A DNA stretch of 64,000 bases from Halothermothrix sp. (GTDB lineage: Bacteria > Bacillota > Halanaerobiia > DY22613): assembly GCA_016841825.1 (NCBI GenBank), contig JAENYK010000002.1:1-64000 (forward strand), in the 5' to 3' direction. The position numbers and the translations under genes are program-made. The first letter of the stretch is position 1, and every line of letters starts with the position of its first letter. A model generated the notes under the pieces. The model had not been told where the DNA came from, ran no database searches, and was given only the letters and a program-made list of their open reading frames with translations. Shown in pieces: positions 33,966 to 42,653 of this stretch.

Positions 33966-36900
33966 AGATACTAAAAACAGTTTTTAATCCTCCACACCTA
34001 AATCACACTATCCAGAGAGAGGAACTATTACGGAAGATTGAGTTTAATAAGGATAAGAAGTTAATCTTCCTCAAAGCAGGTCCTGGATATGGGAAGACTA
34101 TTCTTGCAGCCAGTTTTTATTCTTCCTGTGATACCAGAATATGGATATCTATTCCCAAAGGTTATCTGAGTTTTTTTGAGATCCTCTGTCATCTTGCGTA
34201 TGCATTAGATCAGAGATTAAATCTTCCAAAGAGTAGGGAACTAACAGCCACCTGTCAAATGCTCTCTCCTGAAGATTTGATAGTGGAAATTATTAATTTA
34301 ATTGCGGAAAATATTGAAGATGATCTGTATATATTTTTTGATGATTTCCATCACTTATTACTCCCGGAAGAGAATATTGATAAAATTATTGAATTGTTTA
34401 TTTCATTTATACCATCTAATGTACATATTGTTATAACTTCTCATAATGATCTTCCATTTCCTGTAGCTAAATTGCGTGTTACCTCAAATATTTATCAGTT
34501 AGATAGCGCAGATTTTAACTTTGATCTCAATGAGATTAAAGATTTATTCATCAAAAATAAGATCAAATATACTTCTCCAGATTTACATACAGTTTTTCGG
34601 ATAACTAATGGCTGGATTGCGGTGATCACGCTTTTAATTAATGAGTTCAAGCATCGAGGTGCAGATTGGGTTAATATTCTTAATGATCCAGGATTTAGTG
34701 TAGCAGACTTTATCAGTCAGGCTATTCATAATCTTTCATCAGATCTCAGAACTTTTCTGACTGATATTAGTATTTTTGATTTAATTGATGTGGCTATATG
34801 TGATAAGTATTTAGCGAGAAACGATAGTCAGGGCTTTTTAAATCGACTTTATGCTTTAAAGTTTGTACATAAACATGATGACCAATCCTTTGTTTTGCAT
34901 CAACTTATTAAGGACAGGTTAATTAAAGAGATTGATCTTGAGCTTTTACCTGAAAAGTTTTCTCGTTTAGCAGACATTTATTTAGCAGATGGGAATAACA
35001 AAGACGCTGTATTTTATCTATGTAAGAGTGGTAAGATTGAACAGGCGCTAAAGATGATTTTAGAGATTACAGAGGATATGGTTAGAGACGTAATTCTTAT
35101 GGAACACTGGTTGGAATTGGTTCCAGAAAGCTATTTTGAAAGTACTCCTGAACTCTATCTTTATCGGGGCCAGATTAAAGAAAGAATTAGTAAATATGAT
35201 CAATCTTTAGAAGACTATCATAAAGCTCGTAATCTATTTGCTCAACGATCAAACCAGGATGGTGTGACTTCTATCAATATTCAAATTGCGGGTATTTATT
35301 GGTTTAAACGGGATTTTTCTACTACTGTAGAGATGTGTAGGAAGATTTTACCTGAAGTGAAACAAGACGATTATCAGTCTCTTTCCCGGGTTCACAATCT
35401 GTTGGGTCTTAGTTTGATTGAATTGGTTAATCGGGAAGAAGGTGTTACACATTTAAAACAGGCTCTTGAGTACTGTGGCTTGACTGGAGACAGGAATCAG
35501 GAAGCATGGATATTGAATAATCTATGTTTTATGTACTATATACCTAATGGTAACTTTGATAAAGCTGTGGAAGACTACACAAAAGCTTTAGACATTTTTA
35601 CTGAAGAGAGTTCTTCTGGTGGTCGATCTAAGGTATTATCCAACATGAGTAGTCTGTACATTATGATGCATCAAATTGACCAGGTAAGAGCTCTTTTGGA
35701 CGAAGCGGAAAAGATTAATATTGAGATGAAAAACGAATTGGGCCTGGCTTCTACTTTAATTCTACGAAGCAGGTATTATGCGTTGACCAATAATACAGGG
35801 AAAGCTATCGAAGATCTGGAAAGGTTACCAGAGAATATGCAGTTGAATGAATTTTATTCGACTCAACTTTATCTCTCATATTGTTATCTATATATTGCTT
35901 TAAATGATCTAGAACAGGCTTTAATCTGGATAGATAAAGCAATAAATGTAACTTCTTTTTCTAATCATCATCTGTATCTGGAATTTTTTATTCAGAAGAT
36001 GAAGATTAAGTTTTTATCTGAAAAGTATGCGGAAGCATTGAGCCTAACAGAAGAAGTAAGTGATCAGGCTGAACGCTGGGGGTACAAATATTATCTGATT
36101 GAAGCTCTTTTTTATCAGATCGTTATCTCTAAAAAGTTAGAGACAAAAGCTACCATCGATTTAAAAGAATTTGTTAGGATGGTCAAAACGAAAAAGCTAT
36201 ATTTTATCTTCAAAAAACATTCATTTCTGACTAAAGAGGTCTTACCTCAATTGAAGAAGCTGTTTAAAGATTCTGTAGAAGTAAAGACTCTCCTTGTCGA
36301 TGTTGATGGAGATGCTAAGAGTAAAACTTCCAAAAATCAAAAGCAGTCATATTCTCCCAGACGAATTCTGGATATACGGATGTTTGGAGAGTTTAGTATT
36401 TATAATGGGAAGGAGTATTTGAATACTGAAGATTGGAAGAATAAAAAAGCTTTAAATCTCTTAAAGTTCCTGGTTTTAAATCGAAACAGGTTGGTGTTAC
36501 AGGATCAGATATTGGAAGTGTTCTGGCCTGAGTTGGATTTTGAAAAAGCCAGACAAAATCTTTATGTAGCACTATATTATATCCGCAAAATGTTGGAACC
36601 AGGTCTGGGCAATGTGAAAAACTCACACTATATTATCTCTCAACATGGTAGTTATAAGTTCAATACCAATCAACCATACCGTTTAGATATTGAGGACTTT
36701 GAGAACTATTATTATGAAGCCAATCAGCTAATGGAGACAGGCTATCTAAAAGAAGCAGAATCTTACTATATTAAGGCCAAGAATTTGTACAAAGAAGATA
36801 TTTTGCCAGAGAATTTATATGATGATTGGTGTATTGATCAAAGACGAGATTATCAGAATGTTTATATCAACTTATTACAGCGTTTGCTGCAACTTAATCT

Positions 36901-37138
36901 GGATAAAGATAAACCGAAATCTCTGGAATTTGGTTTGGAAATTTTAAGAGTGGAACCATTTTTGGAAAATATAAATGCTACAGTGTTAAAATTATATGTA
37001 GAATTGGGAAATTCTAAAGAAGCTATTAACCATTATCAGAGACTAAAGGTAATTTATATGTCGGAATTGGATGCAGAGATTCCGGATAAATTGGTCAAGT
37101 TATTTAAGAGTTTAATAAAAGTTGAGCAAAAAGCGTAG
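33962..37138 (+). CDS. Large ATPase-TPR-BTAD transcriptional regulator
   Basis: This 1058-aa regulator combines a MalT/LuxR-LAL-like STAND ATPase (Walker A AGPGYGKT near residue 40; Walker B YIFFDDFHH near 125) with a long TPR array (about 370-780). A C-terminal winged helix (RMFGEFSIYNGKEY, WKNKKALNLLKFLVL, QNLYVALYYIRKML) and a BTAD domain (about 905-1045) follow. Unlike MalT, DNA binding is OmpR/SARP-type rather than LuxR-type. Such proteins are ATP- and ligand-dependent activators, but the inducer and targets are not visible. The start overlaps a four-codon frame. It stands alone with a terminator at 37175. Confidence 0.85.
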   Translation: MKILKTVFNPPHLNHTIQREELLRKIEFNKDKKLIFLKAGPGYGKTILAASFYSSCDTRIWISIPKGYLSFFEILCHLAYALDQRLNLPKSRELTATCQMLSPEDLIVEIINLIAENIEDDLYIFFDDFHHLLLPEENIDKIIELFISFIPSNVHIVITSHNDLPFPVAKLRVTSNIYQLDSADFNFDLNEIKDLFIKNKIKYTSPDLHTVFRITNGWIAVITLLINEFKHRGADWVNILNDPGFSVADFISQAIHNLSSDLRTFLTDISIFDLIDVAICDKYLARNDSQGFLNRLYALKFVHKHDDQSFVLHQLIKDRLIKEIDLELLPEKFSRLADIYLADGNNKDAVFYLCKSGKIEQALKMILEITEDMVRDVILMEHWLELVPESYFESTPELYLYRGQIKERISKYDQSLEDYHKARNLFAQRSNQDGVTSINIQIAGIYWFKRDFSTTVEMCRKILPEVKQDDYQSLSRVHNLLGLSLIELVNREEGVTHLKQALEYCGLTGDRNQEAWILNNLCFMYYIPNGNFDKAVEDYTKALDIFTEESSSGGRSKVLSNMSSLYIMMHQIDQVRALLDEAEKINIEMKNELGLASTLILRSRYYALTNNTGKAIEDLERLPENMQLNEFYSTQLYLSYCYLYIALNDLEQALIWIDKAINVTSFSNHHLYLEFFIQKMKIKFLSEKYAEALSLTEEVSDQAERWGYKYYLIEALFYQIVISKKLETKATIDLKEFVRMVKTKKLYFIFKKHSFLTKEVLPQLKKLFKDSVEVKTLLVDVDGDAKSKTSKNQKQSYSPRRILDIRMFGEFSIYNGKEYLNTEDWKNKKALNLLKFLVLNRNRLVLQDQILEVFWPELDFEKARQNLYVALYYIRKMLEPGLGNVKNSHYIISQHGSYKFNTNQPYRLDIEDFENYYYEANQLMETGYLKEAESYYIKAKNLYKEDILPENLYDDWCIDQRRDYQNVYINLLQRLLQLNLDKDKPKSLEFGLEILRVEPFLENINATVLKLYVELGNSKEAINHYQRLKVIYMSELDAEIPDKLVKLFKSLIKVEQKA

Positions 37139-37174
37139 TATTTTGCTCCTCATATATTGCGAATTGAGATAAGG

Positions 37175-37208
37175 ATAACCCTACATAACGTTAGTGGGGT
37201 TATTTTTG
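37175..37208 (+). terminator. Terminator after the BTAD regulator
   Basis: Stem ATAACCC (37175-37181) with GGGTTAT (37197-37203), then TTTTTG. Confidence 0.65.
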
Positions 37209-37654
37209 TCGGTAATATTCGTAAATGCTACATCAAGAGTGGATGAGATAAAATTTATTTTGTCACTATATAGTAAATAATGATTGTTTTGTGAAATTAG
37301 TAGTTATTATTCAGGAATACAAATTGTTATTAGCTAAAATGATCATAGATTAGTAAACAGCGGGCGTGATAGAGAAAATTAGCTCTTTAATTTAGTTTTT
37401 TATAATATATAGGATTATAATTGATACGCAAATATTGGTTAATTGCGTAAAGCTTATTTTTATTGTTGGTTTATAGGTAAAAATGTTCGATAGATGTGGT
37501 TAATTGAACAAATTAATCAACTTAATGAAAGGGAAATATAAGAGTTTTGCAGAATTATATAATAGGGGGATTGGAGGATATTGTGTATTCTGAGGAGCGC
37601 AGAATGCAGGTCGATTGATCTAGTAACACTGTATGATAAATGAGGTGGGTATAT
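37209..37654. other. AT-rich intergenic stretch before the GGDEF/HD-GYP gene
   Basis: No gene or riboswitch consensus is seen. The leader of the next gene includes an AGGGGGATTGGAGG-like stretch at 37564-37577, a strong ribosome binding site followed by a TTG-free frame with no convincing product. Confidence 0.4.
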
Positions 37655-39877
37655 TTGAAAAAAAGGATATTTGACATAGATGTCAATAGTTTAGAATTTA
37701 AATTTTTCTTATATTTAGTACTAATTGCAACTATACCATTGGTATTTAATCTTTTTTTAAATAATGTATATTTTTCTAGAAATTTTTGGAATTTAGAGAA
37801 AACAACGGTTTTAAATAGGACTCAGCAGATTAAAGCTATTTTAATGGAAAAATCTGAAAATATAGGAGAACTGGCTGAAGGTTATGGTATCAGATTAGAC
37901 ATGTATTATAATATTCAAGTGAAGAACTATACATGGTTTGAGAAGAATTTTCCCTCCTGGCTTATCAGTAGTAATCAGGATATTGACCTGATTATTGTTG
38001 CCGATAGTCATGGGGAGATTTTTGAACAGCAGGGGCTGGAAACAGATACTGTCAGAGAATTACTTGCTGAAAGTGAACTCTCCAGATTGATGTCTGGGAA
38101 TTTTCCATTGAGTATTCGAAAATATCCCGCAGGGCTAAAGGTGATCAAAGATCAGGTTTACATGATTGGGGTAAGTCCAATATTGACAACAGATTATCAG
38201 GGACCTTCCCGTGGAATTGTTGTTATGGGTAAGAAACTTGATTCGGAGATGCTGAAAGAGATAGGTCGTCAATTTGATTTAGATGTGATGGTTGCTTATG
38301 ATGATATTGTAATCTCTGGAACAGAGGATTTGAAAGATACCGGTTTTTTAAAAAGACTTAAGCAAAAAGAGGTATTGGAGCTGGATGGTAAAAATATAGC
38401 TGGTGCAGTAACCATTGTTGATATTGATGGGAAAAATCTGGTTTATCTGTCTGTGCTGGATTCTCGTGATGCCTTTATGTCTACTATGCTTTTGGTGAAA
38501 AGAAACACGATAATTGTAACAGTTATTACTTTTATCTTAATTTTACTCTTAAGTTTTAAGTTACGTAATATTCTCGTTAATCCTATAAAGAATTTGGAAC
38601 TGCAGATTAGTTTTTTGGGTACTGGTAAATCATTGGGATATGTCAATATTAAGGGAGCTAATGAATTGGAAAAACTGGCCCAGACTTTTAATCAGATGGT
38701 TGATAGGATTAATGTTCATTGCCAGGAGAATAAAAACCTTAAAGAGATGTCAATAACTGATGGATTGACTGGGTTATATAATCATAAATATCTTTATGAA
38801 TATTTGAAGGAGAAGAGTAAGACTGATTTTAAAGAGGTGGTAGTTCTTTTTGGAGACATCGATCATTTCAAGGTAATTAATGATGCGCATGGTCATGTTT
38901 TTGGGGATCAACTTCTCAGAAAAGTCGCCCAGATAATTGTTGATGTAGTTGGAACCGGGGGGGTTACTTTCCGTTATGGTGGTGAAGAATTTGTGGTTTT
39001 ATTGGATGAAATTGGTTTAAAGGAAGCATCAGAGTTAGCAGAAAATATTAGATTAAAGGTAGCTAGTTCCCCGGAGATTCAGGAATATGCTGTTTTTTTG
39101 CCGATTACGATCAGTATTGGATTGGCAGCTTATCCGAAAGATTCTCTGGTACTGGAAGATTTGGTTGAAAAAGCAGATAAAGCTATGTACCATGCTAAGC
39201 AGAGTGGCCGCAATCAGTGTAAGGTGTATTCTGAACAGATTGAATTAAGGTTGGATCATTCTTCTATCAAACAACAGGCAAAGAATGAAATATTAATGGA
39301 TTCTGTATACGCTCTGGCTACTGCTGTTGATACGAAAGATTCATATACGGGTAAACATTCAGAATCCGTTACTTATTATGCACTCTTGTTGGCAGAAAAA
39401 CTTGATCTTGACCACAATGCCAAACATATCTTGACTATTGGTGGATTATTGCATGATTGCGGAAAGATTGGTATATCTGATGAGATTATTCATAAGTCAG
39501 GTTTTTTGACAGATATGGAGATGCAGATTATGCAAAAACATCCTTCACTGGGCAGTAAGATTATCAAATATTTGATTAAAACTCCTGAAATCGATGCCTG
39601 TGTGAAGCATCATCATGAGCGATGGGATGGTGGTGGTTATCCAGAGAAGCTTTCTGGAGAAAATATTCCGTATTATGCCCGAATTATCTGTATAGCGGAT
39701 GCCTATCATGCTATGATCTCTGATAGACCTTATCGCAAAGCTTTGAGTGTCGAAGAAGCATTAAGAGAGTTAGAGAGAAATAAAGGAGTGCAGTTTGACC
39801 CGGAGCTTGTAGATATTTTTGTCCGCGCAGTTCGGGAGTTAAATCAGAATATATCTCAGAAAAAAAAGATGTTATAA
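37655..39877 (+). CDS. Membrane GGDEF plus HD-GYP c-di-GMP enzyme
   Basis: This 740-aa protein has two membrane segments (about 16-38 and 283-305) flanking an extracytoplasmic sensor domain. A HAMP-like linker, a GGDEF domain (RYGGEEF, intact active site) and a C-terminal HD-GYP phosphodiesterase domain (LLHDCGKIG, then HHHERWDGGGYP) follow. It may both make and break c-di-GMP depending on signal. No RxxD inhibitory site precedes GGEEF. The TTG at 37655, 6 nt after GAGGTGG, is preferred over the ATG at 37640. The window also holds a predicted c-di-GMP receptor at 57.5 kb. Confidence 0.9.
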   Translation: MKKRIFDIDVNSLEFKFFLYLVLIATIPLVFNLFLNNVYFSRNFWNLEKTTVLNRTQQIKAILMEKSENIGELAEGYGIRLDMYYNIQVKNYTWFEKNFPSWLISSNQDIDLIIVADSHGEIFEQQGLETDTVRELLAESELSRLMSGNFPLSIRKYPAGLKVIKDQVYMIGVSPILTTDYQGPSRGIVVMGKKLDSEMLKEIGRQFDLDVMVAYDDIVISGTEDLKDTGFLKRLKQKEVLELDGKNIAGAVTIVDIDGKNLVYLSVLDSRDAFMSTMLLVKRNTIIVTVITFILILLLSFKLRNILVNPIKNLELQISFLGTGKSLGYVNIKGANELEKLAQTFNQMVDRINVHCQENKNLKEMSITDGLTGLYNHKYLYEYLKEKSKTDFKEVVVLFGDIDHFKVINDAHGHVFGDQLLRKVAQIIVDVVGTGGVTFRYGGEEFVVLLDEIGLKEASELAENIRLKVASSPEIQEYAVFLPITISIGLAAYPKDSLVLEDLVEKADKAMYHAKQSGRNQCKVYSEQIELRLDHSSIKQQAKNEILMDSVYALATAVDTKDSYTGKHSESVTYYALLLAEKLDLDHNAKHILTIGGLLHDCGKIGISDEIIHKSGFLTDMEMQIMQKHPSLGSKIIKYLIKTPEIDACVKHHHERWDGGGYPEKLSGENIPYYARIICIADAYHAMISDRPYRKALSVEEALRELERNKGVQFDPELVDIFVRAVRELNQNISQKKKML

Positions 39878-39907
39878 ATAAAATAAGGTATCTATATGTA
39901 ATATCTG

Positions 39908-39940
39908 GCCTGGCTCAATAGCTGGGCTTTTTATTTATGT
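39908..39940 (+). terminator. Terminator after the GGDEF/HD-GYP gene
   Basis: A GCCTGGCT/AGCTGGGC-type stem with wobble pairs and a T run (CTTTTTATTT). Confidence 0.55.
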
Positions 39941-40145
39941 CCAGATTTAAGCTCTTTTTAGAAAAGGGTAAATTGGGTGGTTAATCAATGCGGTTCCAGA
40001 TTACAGGTAAGGCTGGTAATCTGCACTCTTAAGATTAAAATTGTAGTTTTCAGGAAATACAGGCAGGAATTAAGATATTATTGTGAAATAATATATATAA
40101 GAAAAACAAGAAATTATTAGCATATTATGAAAGGAGGTGTGGAAA

Positions 40146-40343
40146 ATGTATCTAAAGACTAAACAGAAGAAAGGGATTGCTCTTCCGGCAGCAGATGTTT
40201 GTATGAATGCTAATTGTCAAGGTGGATGTTTTACAACCTGTTCAGGTAGTTGTGCGACTTATTGTGGGTATACCTGTTATGCTGTGTGTTCTGACAACTG
40301 TGACAGTTGGTGCAAATTTGCTAGCAAATATACTCCTGTCTAA
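40146..40343 (+). CDS. Cysteine-periodic small peptide, RiPP-precursor-like
   Basis: This 65-aa peptide has ten cysteines at residues 19, 24, 28, 32, 36, 40, 44, 48, 52 and 56: from 24 to 56 every fourth residue is Cys. The first 18 residues form a basic leader-like part (MYLKTKQKKGIALPAADV) with no Cys. The ATG at 40146 is 8 nt from AAAGGAGG; an earlier GTG at 40137 overlaps that box. Its own hairpin follows. The layout suggests a ribosomally made, post-translationally cross-linked peptide of the SCIFF/ranthipeptide kind, or a metal-binding peptide. No radical-SAM maturase or transporter is adjacent. Function is unproved. Confidence 0.75.
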   Translation: MYLKTKQKKGIALPAADVCMNANCQGGCFTTCSGSCATYCGYTCYAVCSDNCDSWCKFASKYTPV

Positions 40344-40353
40344 GAATCAAGTT

Positions 40354-40384
40354 TGCCCGGTTTTATAGCCGGGCATTAACATTT
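40354..40384 (+). terminator. Hairpin after the cysteine-rich peptide gene
   Basis: Stem TGCCCGG (40354-40360) with CCGGGCA (40369-40375), followed by TTAACATTT. It probably ends a short transcript. Confidence 0.6.
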
Positions 40385-40472
40385 ATGCAGGAAATTTTAC
40401 CTTTCTATAGAATACAAAACTATTGGTATTGATTTTGACACTATGTCGAAAATATTAGTGAGGTGACTGAAG

Positions 40473-41321
40473 ATGGGTAAAGTGAAGGTTCTAACAGATA
40501 GCACCAGTGATCTATCACCTGAATTGATTCAAAAGTATGATATTTCTGTTTTGCCTTTGTATGTATCTTTTGAAGACCAGACATTTAAAGATGGGGTGGA
40601 GATGACTGCCTGTGAGTTATATAAGAAAGTTGAGAAGACGAATAAACTGCCGAAAACTGCTGCTCCTTCTCCCGGTGATTTTAAAGATTTTTTTCAGGTG
40701 TACATTGATGAAGGTTATGATTTGATTTATGTCGGCTTATCTTCCCATTTATCTTCAACTTATCAGAATGCTCTTCTGGCTGCAGGAGATTTTCCTGAAG
40801 ACAGGATTGAGATAATAGATTCACTGAATCTGTCTACGGGAATTGGATTACAGGTAATGAAAGCTGTAGATTATGCCAATCAAGGTATGGGAATCAAAGA
40901 AATTGCGACTAAACTTAAGGAAATAGTTGATAAGGTCGAGACAGAGTTTGTTATTGATACTTTAGATTATTTATATAAAGGTGGTCGGTGTTCTGGTTTG
41001 CAGAATTTTATTGGTACAATGTTAAAGATCAGACCAGTGGTAAAAGTGGTGGATGGTAAGATGATTCTGGCTGATAAGGTTAGAGGAAAGCGACAGCGGG
41101 CATTGGAGACAATGTTAAATAATGCTCTGAAAAATAAAGATGAGATGGATTTGACTAGAGTGTTCGTTACTCATTCATTGGGTGAGCAGGATGCTAGATA
41201 TTTGAAAGAACAGTTAGAGCAGCAGACAGGTATTAAAGAGATTGTTATAACAGATGCTGGATGTGTTATCTCTAGCCATTGTGGTCCTAATACTGTTGGA
41301 ATTCTCTATATAAAGCGGTGA
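40473..41321 (+). CDS. DegV-family fatty-acid-binding protein
   Basis: This 282-aa protein is of the DegV/FakB type, which binds fatty acids and, with FakA, presents them for phosphorylation. The opening VLTDSTSDLSPELIQKYDI, the SSHLSSTYQNA loop, the LDYLYKGGRCSG stretch and the C-terminal HCGPNTVGIL are diagnostic. GAGGTGA lies 7-8 nt before the ATG. No kinase partner adjoins. The stop is followed immediately by repeat copy 3. Confidence 0.92.
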   Translation: MGKVKVLTDSTSDLSPELIQKYDISVLPLYVSFEDQTFKDGVEMTACELYKKVEKTNKLPKTAAPSPGDFKDFFQVYIDEGYDLIYVGLSSHLSSTYQNALLAAGDFPEDRIEIIDSLNLSTGIGLQVMKAVDYANQGMGIKEIATKLKEIVDKVETEFVIDTLDYLYKGGRCSGLQNFIGTMLKIRPVVKVVDGKMILADKVRGKRQRALETMLNNALKNKDEMDLTRVFVTHSLGEQDARYLKEQLEQQTGIKEIVITDAGCVISSHCGPNTVGILYIKR

Positions 41322-41430
41322 GTGAACTCGTTCAGCTAAAGCTGGACTTCGGGGCTTCAGATGGGGATTCAACCCCATCTGAAGTAGAACAGGCTCCCAC
41401 TTAGAAGTAGGAGTCATAGAACTTAGATGT
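41322..41430 (+). repeat. Dispersed hairpin repeat, copy 3
   Basis: This is the third copy, in the opposite orientation to copies 1 and 2. The central stem is perfect over 12 bp (CTTCAGATGGGG with CCCCATCTGAAG, 6-nt loop). It begins right at the degV stop and could act as that gene's transcript end. Confidence 0.75.
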
Positions 41431-41518
41431 AACCGCGGTTGCTATTGGAAATTGTTTTGAACAAATATTCTGCTCGTAATTTTTGTTAAATGGTATGGTA
41501 GTTGTTGTCATTTTGGAT

Positions 41519-41575
41519 GTGTCCGTAGCTCAATTGGATAGAGTAACTGACTACGAATCAGGAGGTTGGAGGTTC
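41519..41575 (+). pseudogene. Truncated tRNA-Arg(ACG) copy
   Basis: Positions 41523-41575 match the intact tRNA-Arg at 48907-48983 base for base over 53 nt, from the acceptor end through the D-arm and anticodon arm into the T-loop. The 5' acceptor strand has two C-to-T changes. The 3' part of the T-arm, the 3' acceptor strand and CCA are missing, so it cannot be a working tRNA. Confidence 0.85.
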
Positions 41576-41604
41576 TAGAGTTATAAATGTGGGAGGAGTA
41601 GAGA

Positions 41605-42456
41605 ATGGGGGATTTAAAGTTGCACAAATTTATTCCTGTAATTATCACAATGCCGTCTATAACGTTAGGGGCGATAGCAATGTTTCATAATAAAATTTCA
41701 GCCCTGATTTGGACACAAAATATTGCTTGTCTGGTAATAGTAGGATTGATTTCGTATTTTATAGTTTCAAACAAATGGAATATTAAAGCAAGTAAATATA
41801 ATGGTATTGCTATTCTAATTGTATTTCTCTTCTTGCTTTTAACACTTCTAGATTCAGGTATGAATGGAGTTCACAGGTGGATATCTATTGGAATAATGAA
41901 GTTTAATGTTTCCATGATATTGTTGCCCCTAAGCATAATAGTATTATGGAGAGCATCACAAACAAAAGAACTATGGTTTACTCTTGCTATTGCATTGGCT
42001 ATATCCATTTTATTGGCTATCCAGCCGGATGCTTCTCAGTTAACCGGTTTTGCTGTTCCAATGATGATCCTACTGTGCAGTAAAACGAATGGGAAGATTT
42101 CTCGTTTATTTATAATAGGAATATTTTCTATATTGGTTATTCTTTCATGGGTGTTTTTGGATAGTTTGCCCGCAGTAACCTATGTGGAGGGAATAATAAG
42201 CTTATTAAATAATATGGGATTTGTATGGCTTACTTTAGGGATTATTTCGCTTGTAATCTTACCTATACCGTTTATATTATTTCCACCGAGAAACCTTACA
42301 TTACCTTCAATTTGTGTAGGGTTGTATTTTATAATCATTTTAATTTCCACAATCTTTGGTAACTTCCCAGTATCGTTAATGGGATATGGAATTTCACCTA
42401 TAATAGGATATTTTATACCAATAACTTGGTATGCAGAATCTAAAATTAATTCGTAG
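41605..42456 (+). CDS. Polytopic membrane protein with SEDS (FtsW/RodA)-like motifs
   Basis: This 283-aa protein has about eight membrane segments. Two stretches, GVHRWISIGIMKFNVS and LLAIQPDASQLTG, mirror the GxRRWIxxG and QPDxGT regions of SEDS glycosyltransferases. However, it is about 100 residues shorter than FtsW or RodA, and the C-terminal half is not recognisable. It may be a divergent relative or a distant permease. The GGGAGGAG box precedes the ATG. A truncated tRNA copy lies just upstream in its leader. Confidence 0.65.
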   Translation: MGDLKLHKFIPVIITMPSITLGAIAMFHNKISALIWTQNIACLVIVGLISYFIVSNKWNIKASKYNGIAILIVFLFLLLTLLDSGMNGVHRWISIGIMKFNVSMILLPLSIIVLWRASQTKELWFTLAIALAISILLAIQPDASQLTGFAVPMMILLCSKTNGKISRLFIIGIFSILVILSWVFLDSLPAVTYVEGIISLLNNMGFVWLTLGIISLVILPIPFILFPPRNLTLPSICVGLYFIIILISTIFGNFPVSLMGYGISPIIGYFIPITWYAESKINS

Positions 42457-42510
42457 TTTTTATAACAACTACGGCATCTTTTTTGACCTAACTTTCCAGA
42501 GAAAGCCAGT

Positions 42511-42540
42511 AAATTACCTGATTAATTCAGGTAATTTTTG
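42511..42540 (+). terminator. Rho-independent terminator
   Basis: Stem AAATTACCTGA (42511-42521) with TCAGGTAATTT, loop of 4-5 nt, then TTTG. It follows the SEDS-like gene. Confidence 0.75.
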
Positions 42541-42653
42541 CTTTAAAATTAGAGGGACTTATCAACTCTATGTATAATAAAAAGAAGTAGTAAAAGAACG
42601 GTGTGTAAATATATACAGATCAGAGGTTTAAAAATGGAAGAGAGGTGAAATTA

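Noticed and set aside
37639-41321. Radical-SAM maturase or ABC exporter beside the cysteine-rich peptide
   Set aside because: The neighbours are a GGDEF/HD-GYP protein and DegV; no CxxxCxxC protein or transporter is present.
25408-41430. Three similar repeats considered as a CRISPR remnant
   Set aside because: They are about 110 nt long, dispersed over 16 kb and in both orientations, with no spacer pattern and no cas genes.
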